From JAIPAH01 sp964345255 (lineage in GTDB: Bacteria; Bacteroidota; Bacteroidia; Bacteroidales; JAIPAH01): a DNA stretch of 15,238 bases. Below are positions 7,086 through 15,236 of the stretch, piece after piece. The position numbers and the translations under genes were made by a program. The stretch spans positions 1 to 15,238 of the forward strand of contig CAYFQK010000060.1 of the NCBI GenBank assembly GCA_964345255.1. The letters are read 5' to 3'. Every line of letters starts with the position of its first letter. The first letter of the stretch is position 1. The notes under the pieces are model-generated. The model had not been told where the DNA came from and searched no databases. It was given only the letters and a program-made list of their open reading frames with translations.

Positions 7086-9141
7086 TCTCTGAAATTTTTA
7101 TTGAAACGCTTTTGCTTAACCTGCTGGTTTTTCCGTCTTTACGCTTTACCTTTATGGCGTAATGGTATTCATTCCCTTTCTGAACCCATTCATCGGTGAA
7201 GGAAGGGCTATCCCCGCCAGAAGTCTCGAACATTTTTAATCCCTCATCTGCTTTTCCCTTGTAAATAATAAAGAACACGTTTTCTTTTTCGTTACTATAA
7301 TTCCATGTAAGACTTACCTGTGTTTTGTTTTCAATAATAGTGGCATTTAGTTCCTCTACAGGGGAAACCTTATAAAACCTGATCCTCTGGGCTATTCGGG
7401 TTTCAGAGGTATCTGATATCAGTCCGTTGTTATCCGTGGCAATCATGGCCAGCTTTATTGCATTTCTTCCCTCCGGAAAAGGCATTGAATAGTGAGCATT
7501 ATTCGTTTTGAGTTCCGCATGCCGCTGCCATTGCCCTTCTTCATTTTCTGTGAGGAGAATGTTCTTTTCAGCGTCTTTGCTCGAGCTTGCCGTCCATTTA
7601 ATGTGGATTTGATCGTTGGATACCGTGATATTTTTTATTTGAGGGCTTATCGGTGGCATGACATCCGGACGTTTGACTTCAATGGGATTTGAAAAATCCG
7701 AATGATTAAACACTCTGTCTAAAGCCGTAATCTTATAGTAGATTTTTTTTGATAAGGTTTTTAGTGCAAGCGTGTCTGTAAAAACCGTATCCTGAAGGGG
7801 GGCTTTTGTAATCTGTACGAATTCATGATTAGGCTGGTTTGCTTTATATACCCGGTAGCCCCTCAGGTCTTGTTCGCTACCCATATTCCAGCTGAGAGTT
7901 ACCACACCGGCAGTATCCGCTTTTCCTGTTAAGCCCGCCGGCACAGACGGAGGAGTCGTGTCTGGAATGGGGACATAAACGGGGAGGGAGTTTTTGAAGT
8001 TGCCAACCGTATCGAGGGCAGTGACGATATAGTAATTTCTTCCGTTTTTTACCGGGTTCTTGTGCAAAAACATGTTCGCTCCTTTTGGCAGAAGTTTCTC
8101 ATTAACTTTCGTGAAAGGACCATTCGGGTTTTCGGAAGTTCCGATGTGAAACCCTGCAAAATCGCTGTCATCTGATAAAGAGGGATACTCCCATGTAATT
8201 TCAACAATATTTCCAGGTTTATATTCGGCATTTACTGATGAGGCCGCGGCAGGAGGGGTCATATCTCTTCCCTCAACGCTATTCACTTCAGTTGATTTAT
8301 GCCTTTCTCCAAAAAAGTCGATGGCCTTAAGCTTGTAATAATACGGTTTGTAATTCTCGGCAATGGAATCGGATTCATAAATGAACCCCCGCTTGATTTC
8401 ATTTCCGGCCTCCTGCATATTTTCATTGTAAATGATCGGCTCATTTCCGAGGTAAGACCAGTTTTCCTTATCGGTTGATTTTTCTACACGATATGCGACA
8501 AACTTTTTCTTGTGAGCAGTGTGGTTCCACCTAATCTTTACCAGTTTATCCAGACCTTCGGTGAAAAGCGTAGGAAGGTCGTATATCGTATTTTGCGAAG
8601 AGCTGACAGTGATGGTCCCTGAAATATCATCACTTCCGCTTATCGATACCCGGTATTCGTAATCGGTGTATGGCTTAATCTCACTATCAGAAAACTCCAT
8701 TCCGGAAGCCTGACTGGCTCCCTGGCTAAGGCAGGAGAGGTAAAAGTAAAGAAAGGCTCTTCCTGTAAGCTGCCGGCGCTGCTCTTCCATTGCCGGGAAG
8801 GTGCTTTCACCGGGCATGGGGGTTCCTAATCCGTACAACTGCCGAATCATCCCTCTCACGGGGGGATCGTCCTGCGCCAATTGCTGCATCTCCTCCTCGG
8901 TGGCAGGAAGCAACGGTTCGGGTGTTAGTAGTTCAAAATCCTCACCGCTGTCTTTGACCCTTCGCTCTATCACATAACCATTTTGTGTTCCTTCATACCA
9001 ATCTGCCGGGGATTGAGGGACAAACTTCAGCCTTATTTCGTCTTTGTTGACTTTTTGATAAATCTCAAGGTTCCCCTGGTTTTGACCAAAAGCGGTCATT
9101 AGTATAAATAAAAAGCCTGCTATGAATAAACTTCTTTTCAT
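7078..9141 (-). CDS. Secreted/periplasmic multidomain fibronectin type III protein
   Basis: A signal peptide (MKRSLFIAGFLFILMTAFGQ) is followed by a chain of FN3-like domains. The first (about 22-182) is divergent: it has the IRLKF.P.SPADWYEGTQNGYVIERR pattern, then a helical, Glu/Gln-rich insertion (about 72-145) and a returning strand YTDYEYRVSI. Canonical domains follow at about 188-292, 296-392, 396-490, 494-585 and 592-684, recognised by recurring TPP.. linkers, a core Trp (KIRWNH, EITWEYP, TLSWNM, HIKWTA, SLTWNY) and YYYKLKAID / YYIVTALD / YYKITALD strands. No catalytic domain and no type IX secretion C-terminal domain is visible, so a structural or adhesive role is most likely. It starts 10 bp after the stop of the giant protein and its stop overlaps the barrel start, placing it firmly between them in one operon. 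Probable partner of both proteins at the cell surface (inference). Confidence 0.85.
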   Translation of the reverse strand: MKRSLFIAGFLFILMTAFGQNQGNLEIYQKVNKDEIRLKFVPQSPADWYEGTQNGYVIERRVKDSGEDFELLTPEPLLPATEEEMQQLAQDDPPVRGMIRQLYGLGTPMPGESTFPAMEEQRRQLTGRAFLYFYLSCLSQGASQASGMEFSDSEIKPYTDYEYRVSISGSDDISGTITVSSSQNTIYDLPTLFTEGLDKLVKIRWNHTAHKKKFVAYRVEKSTDKENWSYLGNEPIIYNENMQEAGNEIKRGFIYESDSIAENYKPYYYKLKAIDFFGERHKSTEVNSVEGRDMTPPAAASSVNAEYKPGNIVEITWEYPSLSDDSDFAGFHIGTSENPNGPFTKVNEKLLPKGANMFLHKNPVKNGRNYYIVTALDTVGNFKNSLPVYVPIPDTTPPSVPAGLTGKADTAGVVTLSWNMGSEQDLRGYRVYKANQPNHEFVQITKAPLQDTVFTDTLALKTLSKKIYYKITALDRVFNHSDFSNPIEVKRPDVMPPISPQIKNITVSNDQIHIKWTASSSKDAEKNILLTENEEGQWQRHAELKTNNAHYSMPFPEGRNAIKLAMIATDNNGLISDTSETRIAQRIRFYKVSPVEELNATIIENKTQVSLTWNYSNEKENVFFIIYKGKADEGLKMFETSGGDSPSFTDEWVQKGNEYHYAIKVKRKDGKTSRLSKSVSIKISENE

Positions 9142-9151
9142 TGTTTTCGAT

Positions 9152-12100
9152 TTAATAGTTGAAATAGATTGTCTTACTTAATGAATAATCATTATTCATT
9201 CGGATCCGGAATTTATAGGCGCCTTGCGGCATCGGAACATGCCCGGCACTTTCATAGTCATCCGGATCGCCTCCTTCAAACATTTTTGCTACTTCCACCG
9301 CTGATTCCATATGGTTCTTGAATTCCATAAACACCTCCTTGTCAAGGGTTACTTCTACTTTCATCACCGTTGTTAGCGGCTCATCAGAGACATTGCCAAA
9401 ATTGATTCCTCCGTAGTTGAAGTTATTCAGTCCGCCGAGATTGAATCCGCCGCCGAAATTATTACCACTTCCGCCACCAAAACCACCTTGTCCTGAACTA
9501 CCCCCTCCTGAATAGTCGGGCTCCCACCCGTAAAGAATGTTGTTTTCAGAGAGTGGCCCGTCAAAATAGGTCGGCGTCAAATAATTGCTGTAATAGCCGC
9601 TCATGAAATAGGGTTCCTGGCCGAATACGGAATACGGAGATTCCTGTATCAATACCTGGTTCTTGGCTTTGGTATTCCACGACTGCGAACTGTTAACCGG
9701 ATATGAAACGCTACTTAGATACCAGTCAGGAAGAAAGTTTTCAGCGATTCCCTCGTTATGCTCCAGCTTGAAATTGATATCCGAAAATTCCAGCTCATGG
9801 TTTTTGTTGTCATAGTATCCTTCAAACCGTTCTGGTCCCTGAATTTTCAGATTCAGTTTAACGCTGTTATAGTCCAGAACAGGTTCCGTCTCTTCATCGA
9901 CGAAAAGGGTGTTCAGGCTCTCCAGCTTTTCGTTCAGAGTATTAAACATGCTTGTTCTGAACCAGTAATCGTATATAACATCAGCAAATACCGTCGGGTC
10001 GATTTCAAAATCTCCATAATTATTTCCACCGGAATTAAAACCGCCTCCGCCGAAGTTGCCACCTCCGCTGAAGTTGTTACCGCCTCCAAAATTCCAGCCT
10101 GTGTTATTTCCTCCGCCAAAACCGCTTCCCCCGCTATTCCAGCTGCCACCGGCATAATTCCCATCACCACTATCATCCTCTGGAGGACTCACAGCCAATA
10201 GTTTCAAATTGTAGATGGTTTCATTTTGCAGGTTGGGCAGGGGGAATGTTACTTCAAAATTGCTTACCGATGCATCAACCACATGGCTGTCCGTCTGATC
10301 ATGCGAAATGAACTTGACCTGGATGTTCTTATCCTCGTATTGTTCAAAGAAATTGCTCAGGTTGTTGGTAAAGCTGATTTTGCCCTGTGGGTAATCGTTT
10401 TGTTTGAAATAGCGCTGCCGTTTAACCGGAATGGTTTGGTCAATATCGCTGTCAGCCAGCTTTTTCTTTTCACTGGTAGTAAACACATGACTTTTCGTTT
10501 CACGGATAGGGTTGCTGGCATTATCTAAAACGGTCACCCATGAATTTCCCTGCTTTTGCTTTAATTCTGTTTCAACCACAACCACATACTCTGTTTCAGG
10601 CTGCATGGTCTCGTTAAGTGTAACGTTTAGCGTTTTGTTATCATCTGATAAAGCGGTTTCGAGGTCAACTTGCGCTGTTGAGTTGTTTTCCCTGATGAAA
10701 AAGTCGTAATCGATTCGATACGTTGCCGAGGCCATGCCTCCCATACCATCAGTGAAAGTATATGTTTGCGGATCGTCCACCGGGTAGTTGAATTCCACTT
10801 CAGGTGTGAAAAGCGGTGAAACGCTTTGGTCACCATTGGCAGGCTTCAGGAGGGCAATAAATTCCACATCTTCATATGGGTTTTCAATGTCGGGCTCCGT
10901 ATCATCCAGGACTTCCATCGTACAAATCTCGCCGATATAGAATGATTTTTCGGGTTCCCAGGTTACGGGCCCCACGCTGAAAGTCGCTTTAATTTTTCCC
11001 TTTACCCCGGATGGGTTTGGGATTCCTCCCTCAGCGATTGCTCCCAGGGCACAGCGGAAATAGGCTCCATCATCGTCATGGTGGGAGCCATAAAATCTGG
11101 CTTGCGCCAGAAAGTACACTTGCCCTTTAGCATACCATTTATTAAAACCAAAATCACTTCTTCCGTTACAGGTTACGCCATCCGCCGACCAGTCCATCAC
11201 AGAAATATCGTACCCGGCTTGCAGCCTGGCGTCAATCCAGCAAATTGTTGCGTCGTAATTTTCCAGGTTAAAGTCCATAGCCAGCCCATGGGCGAATCCG
11301 GCACCATTGGCGATAGCCCCTTCGTCGGGACGGGTGGGGATCTGATCGTAATCCAGATATTGGCGTATATTAGAAGGAACCGGAGGCATCCCGGGGATAT
11401 TCGACCCTACCATGTAGTAAGTGCCGTTTGCAAAGGTGTATTCGTCTATTTCTACATTGAGAGTTATGCGGTCATCAGGTTCTCCAGCTTTGATATACCA
11501 ATAATTGGGTCCAAAGTGAAAAGCGGTAGTTCCGTTTCCGGTAATTACAGGATTTTCGGCAGGAACATTTATATCTGTTGAAATGAAACCTGACAGCACG
11601 CTTTGCCGGAAGTCGTATGTGATATCAGCCGACCCTTTGAATTTTGCTTTTTGAGCCCTGTCATTGATAGCCTGAACAAAATAAGAATCGCCATACAATG
11701 AGAGTTGTGACAGCCCCCCGTTAGTAAGCCACACTACTTCAATGGTGGCATCGGAATTCCAGGTGGAGGACTCGCCCTGCAACCCGACGATAGAAGTGGC
11801 TTTAAGACCGCGTGCCCCCTCTTTGGGCTGATAAGGAAACTGCACTCCGTCCTGCTCATTATTGACTTCCTGCGGGGATTGCATGGTAATGCGTTCCATG
11901 TTGTAAAATACGCCCCCGCCGAATCCGTATACTCCTATGCCTGCCCAGCCAATACCACCGGGCATCCAGCTTATTGTGCCATCTACATACCAGTAGCGGT
12001 AATCATCCACCGCTCCAAAGATTGAATTGGAAGTAACGTTAAATGATTGAAGTATTTTCGCCGAAAGCTCTCCCTGAAAGCCTTTACCGTATGTCGGATT

Positions 12101-14968
12101 GTTTTTGAAAAAGCTGATGGTCCCATCAATGTCTGCTATCCCAAGCGAAGCATCAAGGGCCACTTCACTGATGTATACATCGGCATTCTTCCACTCGGCA
12201 TTCATTACGTCAAACTCCGAACTGATGACCAGGCTGGTATTACCCGACAGGGAGTTTTGGTCGCCGTCACCGGTGAAGTTTAAGCCCATATCAATGGTCA
12301 GGGCCATTTCATTGGTGCTGATCTCATCAAGCGACATGCTGAAACTACCAGGGCCAGTGCCGCCGTCATTACCCCCTTGCAGGTTCGCTCCAAAGCCGAG
12401 CAGGGATGACGATTCGGAGCTGCTCAGTCCAAACGCTCCATCAAGTCGCAAGTAATCAGGTTTGTTGCGAACAACCAGTTGCTCAAACTCCAGCCCTTTG
12501 ATGTTTACTTTATCAATATCCCCGATTTCTTCGTCGAAATTTAGTTTACCATTTAGTGAAGCTTCAATGGTTACATCGTTATTGGCAACATCCACATCCA
12601 GAGAGGAGGACTCATACAAATCCATTTGCGCATACCACATCGGGATATTGACTTTTCCTGTGGATTCGAGGAAAAAGTTGTAATCCAGCGATTCGTTGAT
12701 GTAGCTCATTTCACTGCTATAACGGAAAGAGGAATCTGAAACGGGCATTATCATTTCTCCTTTCATGGCAGTGCTATCCAGGTGACCGGCAGCAAGTTCA
12801 ATGGCGAAATAATCTACTGAAAAAGCCCAATCGCCTAATTGCCCTTCATTTTTGTTTAATGGATTAAAGGCTTCGATGAAGCCCGATACCCCGTGATTGT
12901 CTACAAGAACGTTGGAAGCAGTGACTTGCACCCTATCTCCATTGCTTTTTTCGATAAAGCGTGGCATCATCATGTCAAATTCTTTGATAAACAATCCCTG
13001 CCAGGTTGCATTTTTGTCGTAAGAAGAATAAGAATCCGGGAAAATAATAGAGGGATCATTCTCCGTATCCGAGTGATCGAATACGGCCTGGGTGATGTTG
13101 AAGCTATAGTCTTCCATCTTGGGGAGCTGATACTTTTGGTCGTTGTTTCCGGCCATGTCAAGGGTCACCAGCCAGTCGGACCAATCGGTGACGCTTGTTG
13201 TGAAATCCACTCTTACAGTGTCGGTTTCATTAGGGGTGCCGTCTGCATTTTCGTACCGAATCACTTTTGGTGAAAACCTAAATTGCCCGTCAAGAGAAAT
13301 GTGGCTGAAGCCATCACAGTCCATTACCGCATAAGTACCTGAAGGATCCTGGTATTTTGAAAGGTTTAGCTTCACATCGTCTGAGAACTTTACGTTGATA
13401 TCATCGAGCAGCTCAAGCTGTGCCGAATCACTGAGTGCAATACCGGAGGGATTGACGCAAATATTTTTTGCTCCAAAAGCCAGGTATTTGTTTTGCTGCT
13501 GTGGAGCTTTTACCATCAGGGCGGCATTAAAACTGGCCTGAGAAGCGCCCAGGTTAAAACCGACCAAAGCAACACGGTAGGGTGCATTTGGCGCTTCCAG
13601 TCCTACCGGCAGGGCCACTTCCATATTATTCTGGAGGTTTGAAATGTAGTAACCCGGATTGTTCAAATGATGGTACATATCGCCGGAACTGACGCCGGGA
13701 AATGAAATCTGGTTTCCCACGCCGGATAGCATGTCGGAGGTAAGAAAGTTGGAATCTCTGGCTTCAGCCGTTACTTTCCCGGCGATCATCCGGTGATTTT
13801 CGTTGACCTGTACATCCATTAAAGAAGCCGATAGCGGTACAGGAAGAAATGAGGTGGGCAGAATTTTGCCTTTACCCGTCAGCACATTCCCGCTCCACTG
13901 TGCATTGGTAATGACCACTTCGTAGTATCCGGCTTTTATGGTATCCCCATTTGCCAGGGTAGTCACCGGACTTTGGCTGGCTGAAGAGAGGTCGTAATTG
14001 CAACTTCCACCGCAAGCCATCTCCTGTTGGTCATCATCTCCACCGTCGTCTTCACCGGTTTGGTCTTTTACCATAAAAGTAACCACTTCGCTGTGCCCGT
14101 TATTTTTTATCTGCACCTGGTTTTGCGGATCGCTTGCTGTTACCCTGACTGCATATGTTTTCCCGGCGTCAAGCGCCGGTTTGGTCATGTCGTAAAGAAG
14201 GGTAGGAGTAGTGATGTTTTCTTCCCTGTAAAATGAGTAATTCGTATTGTCCATGATGTATTCCGGAGCATTGTTGTAGTTATCCATCTCAATCATGCGG
14301 AAGGTATAATCAAACGTGCCGCTGCCACCTGGTGGTGGGGTCCAGCTAAACTGAATATTCTGCGGATCAGCAACCGTAAGTTCCATTTCATCCATCGGGT
14401 AAGTGATCATGGGAGGATCGAGGTGAACCACCATGAAACTGGAGCTGCAACCTGAAGGCGGATTGGCCGAAAGGGGTTGCGACGTATTGTAGTCGAGCGC
14501 CTGCATACATACCTGGTACATGCCTTCGGGCAAAACCCCGGTCTGGCTCAATTGATTGTAGGTAATTCCATTGAAAGAAAAATGATTTGAATTGATATTT
14601 GAGTTGTAAGCAGATAGTTGTGAAAGATTGATAACCCGCGTTTCACCGGGAGTAAGGCTGATTGGCCGGGAGGGTGTATAAGACGGGTTTTGAATGATGC
14701 TGATATTGTCATTATTTGAAATACGGGTGTTGAGTTTTATCTGGTAGCTGTTGCTAAAGTCAGTGTTTTGAACAGTAATGAGTATCAAATCGCTGTACTG
14801 GGTGTTGAAATCCCCACTTTGACCGATGTAGTCAGAAAAATACGGCGAGTATGGTGGAATAACCTGGGTGTTGACGATGATGGGCTGGTTTTGGCTGTGT
14901 GTATACCCGGATACAAATAACCCCAGAATGACTAATATCAAAACTTTGGAATAACTACTCTTTTTCAT
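9152..14968 (-). CDS. Giant (1938-residue) exported surface protein with Ig-like domains and Gly/Asn-rich tracts; TANFOR-like
   Basis: The signal peptide (residues 1-26, VLILVILGLFVSGYTHSQ) is followed by an N-terminal beta module (27-183; PPYSPYFSDYIGQ start) that resembles the large 'TANFOR' proteins of Tannerella and Cytophaga. That match is from memory and needs a profile search. An FN3-like domain follows (184-303; FSWTPPP, YAVRVTASD), then an acidic linker GEDDGGDDDQQE (305-316) and a CGGSC motif (319-323). A long all-beta centre follows, with TGKGKI at 364 and YRYWYVD at 990-996 before a Gly-rich hydrophobic stretch (1006-1021). About 1363-1501 is a Big_5/SbsA-like Ig domain (P.V.FNYPV, LNETMQPETEYVV, VFTTSE). 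A second Ig-like region holds two Gly/Asn/Phe tracts (about 1598-1653 and 1818-1859) flanking FRTSMFNTLNEKL (1670-1682). The C-terminus (GAYKFRIRMNNDYS...) is beta but lacks clear type IX signal features. First gene of the operon. Role unknown; adhesion or surface-layer function is inferred. Confidence 0.8.
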   Translation of the reverse strand: MKKSSYSKVLILVILGLFVSGYTHSQNQPIIVNTQVIPPYSPYFSDYIGQSGDFNTQYSDLILITVQNTDFSNSYQIKLNTRISNNDNISIIQNPSYTPSRPISLTPGETRVINLSQLSAYNSNINSNHFSFNGITYNQLSQTGVLPEGMYQVCMQALDYNTSQPLSANPPSGCSSSFMVVHLDPPMITYPMDEMELTVADPQNIQFSWTPPPGGSGTFDYTFRMIEMDNYNNAPEYIMDNTNYSFYREENITTPTLLYDMTKPALDAGKTYAVRVTASDPQNQVQIKNNGHSEVVTFMVKDQTGEDDGGDDDQQEMACGGSCNYDLSSASQSPVTTLANGDTIKAGYYEVVITNAQWSGNVLTGKGKILPTSFLPVPLSASLMDVQVNENHRMIAGKVTAEARDSNFLTSDMLSGVGNQISFPGVSSGDMYHHLNNPGYYISNLQNNMEVALPVGLEAPNAPYRVALVGFNLGASQASFNAALMVKAPQQQNKYLAFGAKNICVNPSGIALSDSAQLELLDDINVKFSDDVKLNLSKYQDPSGTYAVMDCDGFSHISLDGQFRFSPKVIRYENADGTPNETDTVRVDFTTSVTDWSDWLVTLDMAGNNDQKYQLPKMEDYSFNITQAVFDHSDTENDPSIIFPDSYSSYDKNATWQGLFIKEFDMMMPRFIEKSNGDRVQVTASNVLVDNHGVSGFIEAFNPLNKNEGQLGDWAFSVDYFAIELAAGHLDSTAMKGEMIMPVSDSSFRYSSEMSYINESLDYNFFLESTGKVNIPMWYAQMDLYESSSLDVDVANNDVTIEASLNGKLNFDEEIGDIDKVNIKGLEFEQLVVRNKPDYLRLDGAFGLSSSESSSLLGFGANLQGGNDGGTGPGSFSMSLDEISTNEMALTIDMGLNFTGDGDQNSLSGNTSLVISSEFDVMNAEWKNADVYISEVALDASLGIADIDGTISFFKNNPTYGKGFQGELSAKILQSFNVTSNSIFGAVDDYRYWYVDGTISWMPGGIGWAGIGVYGFGGGVFYNMERITMQSPQEVNNEQDGVQFPYQPKEGARGLKATSIVGLQGESSTWNSDATIEVVWLTNGGLSQLSLYGDSYFVQAINDRAQKAKFKGSADITYDFRQSVLSGFISTDINVPAENPVITGNGTTAFHFGPNYWYIKAGEPDDRITLNVEIDEYTFANGTYYMVGSNIPGMPPVPSNIRQYLDYDQIPTRPDEGAIANGAGFAHGLAMDFNLENYDATICWIDARLQAGYDISVMDWSADGVTCNGRSDFGFNKWYAKGQVYFLAQARFYGSHHDDDGAYFRCALGAIAEGGIPNPSGVKGKIKATFSVGPVTWEPEKSFYIGEICTMEVLDDTEPDIENPYEDVEFIALLKPANGDQSVSPLFTPEVEFNYPVDDPQTYTFTDGMGGMASATYRIDYDFFIRENNSTAQVDLETALSDDNKTLNVTLNETMQPETEYVVVVETELKQKQGNSWVTVLDNASNPIRETKSHVFTTSEKKKLADSDIDQTIPVKRQRYFKQNDYPQGKISFTNNLSNFFEQYEDKNIQVKFISHDQTDSHVVDASVSNFEVTFPLPNLQNETIYNLKLLAVSPPEDDSGDGNYAGGSWNSGGSGFGGGNNTGWNFGGGNNFSGGGNFGGGGFNSGGNNYGDFEIDPTVFADVIYDYWFRTSMFNTLNEKLESLNTLFVDEETEPVLDYNSVKLNLKIQGPERFEGYYDNKNHELEFSDINFKLEHNEGIAENFLPDWYLSSVSYPVNSSQSWNTKAKNQVLIQESPYSVFGQEPYFMSGYYSNYLTPTYFDGPLSENNILYGWEPDYSGGGSSGQGGFGGGSGNNFGGGFNLGGLNNFNYGGINFGNVSDEPLTTVMKVEVTLDKEVFMEFKNHMESAVEVAKMFEGGDPDDYESAGHVPMPQGAYKFRIRMNNDYSLSKTIYFNY
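9393..9515 (-). repeat. Gly/Asn/Phe low-complexity coding tract 2 in the giant protein
   Basis: This in-frame segment encodes about residues 1818-1859 with blocks such as SGGGSSGQGGFGGGSGNNFGG and NLGGLNNFNYGGINFG. The DNA shows repeated CCGCC/CCACC triplets on the plus strand (Gly codons on the minus strand). It ends just before a normal beta strand (TTVMKVEVTL), so it reads as a flexible loop inserted in a folded domain. Confidence 0.8.
10012..10176 (-). repeat. Gly/Asn/Phe low-complexity coding tract 1 in the giant protein
   Basis: This in-frame segment encodes about residues 1598-1653 with imperfect units of the form GGGN-(N/F)-F/W: FGGGNNTGWNFGGGNNFSGG, then GNFGGGGFNSGGNNYG. It lies between the strand YNLKLLAVSPPEDD and FEIDPTVFADVIYDYWF. 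The DNA consists of near-repeats of CCGCCTCCGAAGTT-like units on the plus strand, which explains the overlapping false open frames in this stretch. Confidence 0.8.
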
Positions 14969-15159
14969 AATAATGTATTTTAGTAAACAGGGCTAATCAT
15001 TTTTTAATGAATGCATACATTTTGTTTTCAAATGGAAAACACGAAAAAGAATAAAAATGGGCTCAGATTTTTTGGAAAAACTTACATTTTGCAAACATTG
15101 ATGTGATGTTTAAAAGCCAGCCTTTGCTATCCATAACTGGTTGTTATTCACTACTTATA
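14969..15159. other. AT-rich upstream region of the giant-protein operon
   Basis: This is the leader and likely promoter region for the minus-strand operon. No gene is seen. A 9-nt word TACATTTTG (plus strand) occurs twice, at 15016-15024 and 15083-15091, 67 bp apart. A search by eye for the Bacteroidota promoter pattern TTTG-N19-TAnnTTTG on the minus strand gave only partial matches, so no promoter is called. Confidence 0.4.
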
Positions 15160-15236
15160 TCCCCGCAAGGGAACGACCAAAACTTTTAACCCGGGACGTT
15201 GCCCCGGGCTTTGCTCTCTAAGCCTTTCAGGCTTAG
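15160..15236. repeat. Composite palindromic intergenic repeat (three hairpins, REP-like)
   Basis: Three hairpins follow one another. Hairpin A is TCCC-CGCAA-GGGA (15160-15172). Hairpin B has CCCGGG at 15190-15195 and 15203-15208 around an ACGTTGC-type loop, with outer A-T and inner C-G pairs. Hairpin C is a perfect CTAAGCC-TTTCA-GGCTTAG (15218-15236). On the minus strand, hairpins C and B read CCTGAAAGG and GCCCGGGGCAACGTCCCGGG, which resemble repeated intergenic palindromes of Bacteroidota genomes, some linked to RAYT/IS200-type transposases. No transposase is in the window. The element may continue past the right edge. It is G+C-richer than its surroundings. Confidence 0.7.

Noticed and set aside
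9934..10176. Minus-strand open frame in another phase of the same Gly-rich tract
   Set aside because: It lies inside the giant gene in a shifted frame and shows only repeat-derived Ala/Glu/Val sequence.
9758..10201. Plus-strand open frame of 147 codons opposite the Gly-rich tract
   Set aside because: Its Ala/Ser/Thr/Ile-rich translation is the antisense reading of the Gly/Asn repeat; it has no domain, start context or independent support.
14969..15159. Bacteroidota promoter (TTTG-N19-TAnnTTTG) upstream of the giant gene
   Set aside because: TTTG words exist on the minus strand, but none has a proper TAnnTTTG at the right spacing; only partial matches were found.
15160..15236. CRISPR array or tRNA-like structure at the right edge
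   Set aside because: The three hairpins differ in sequence and there are no equal spacers or tRNA arms; a palindromic repeat explains them better.
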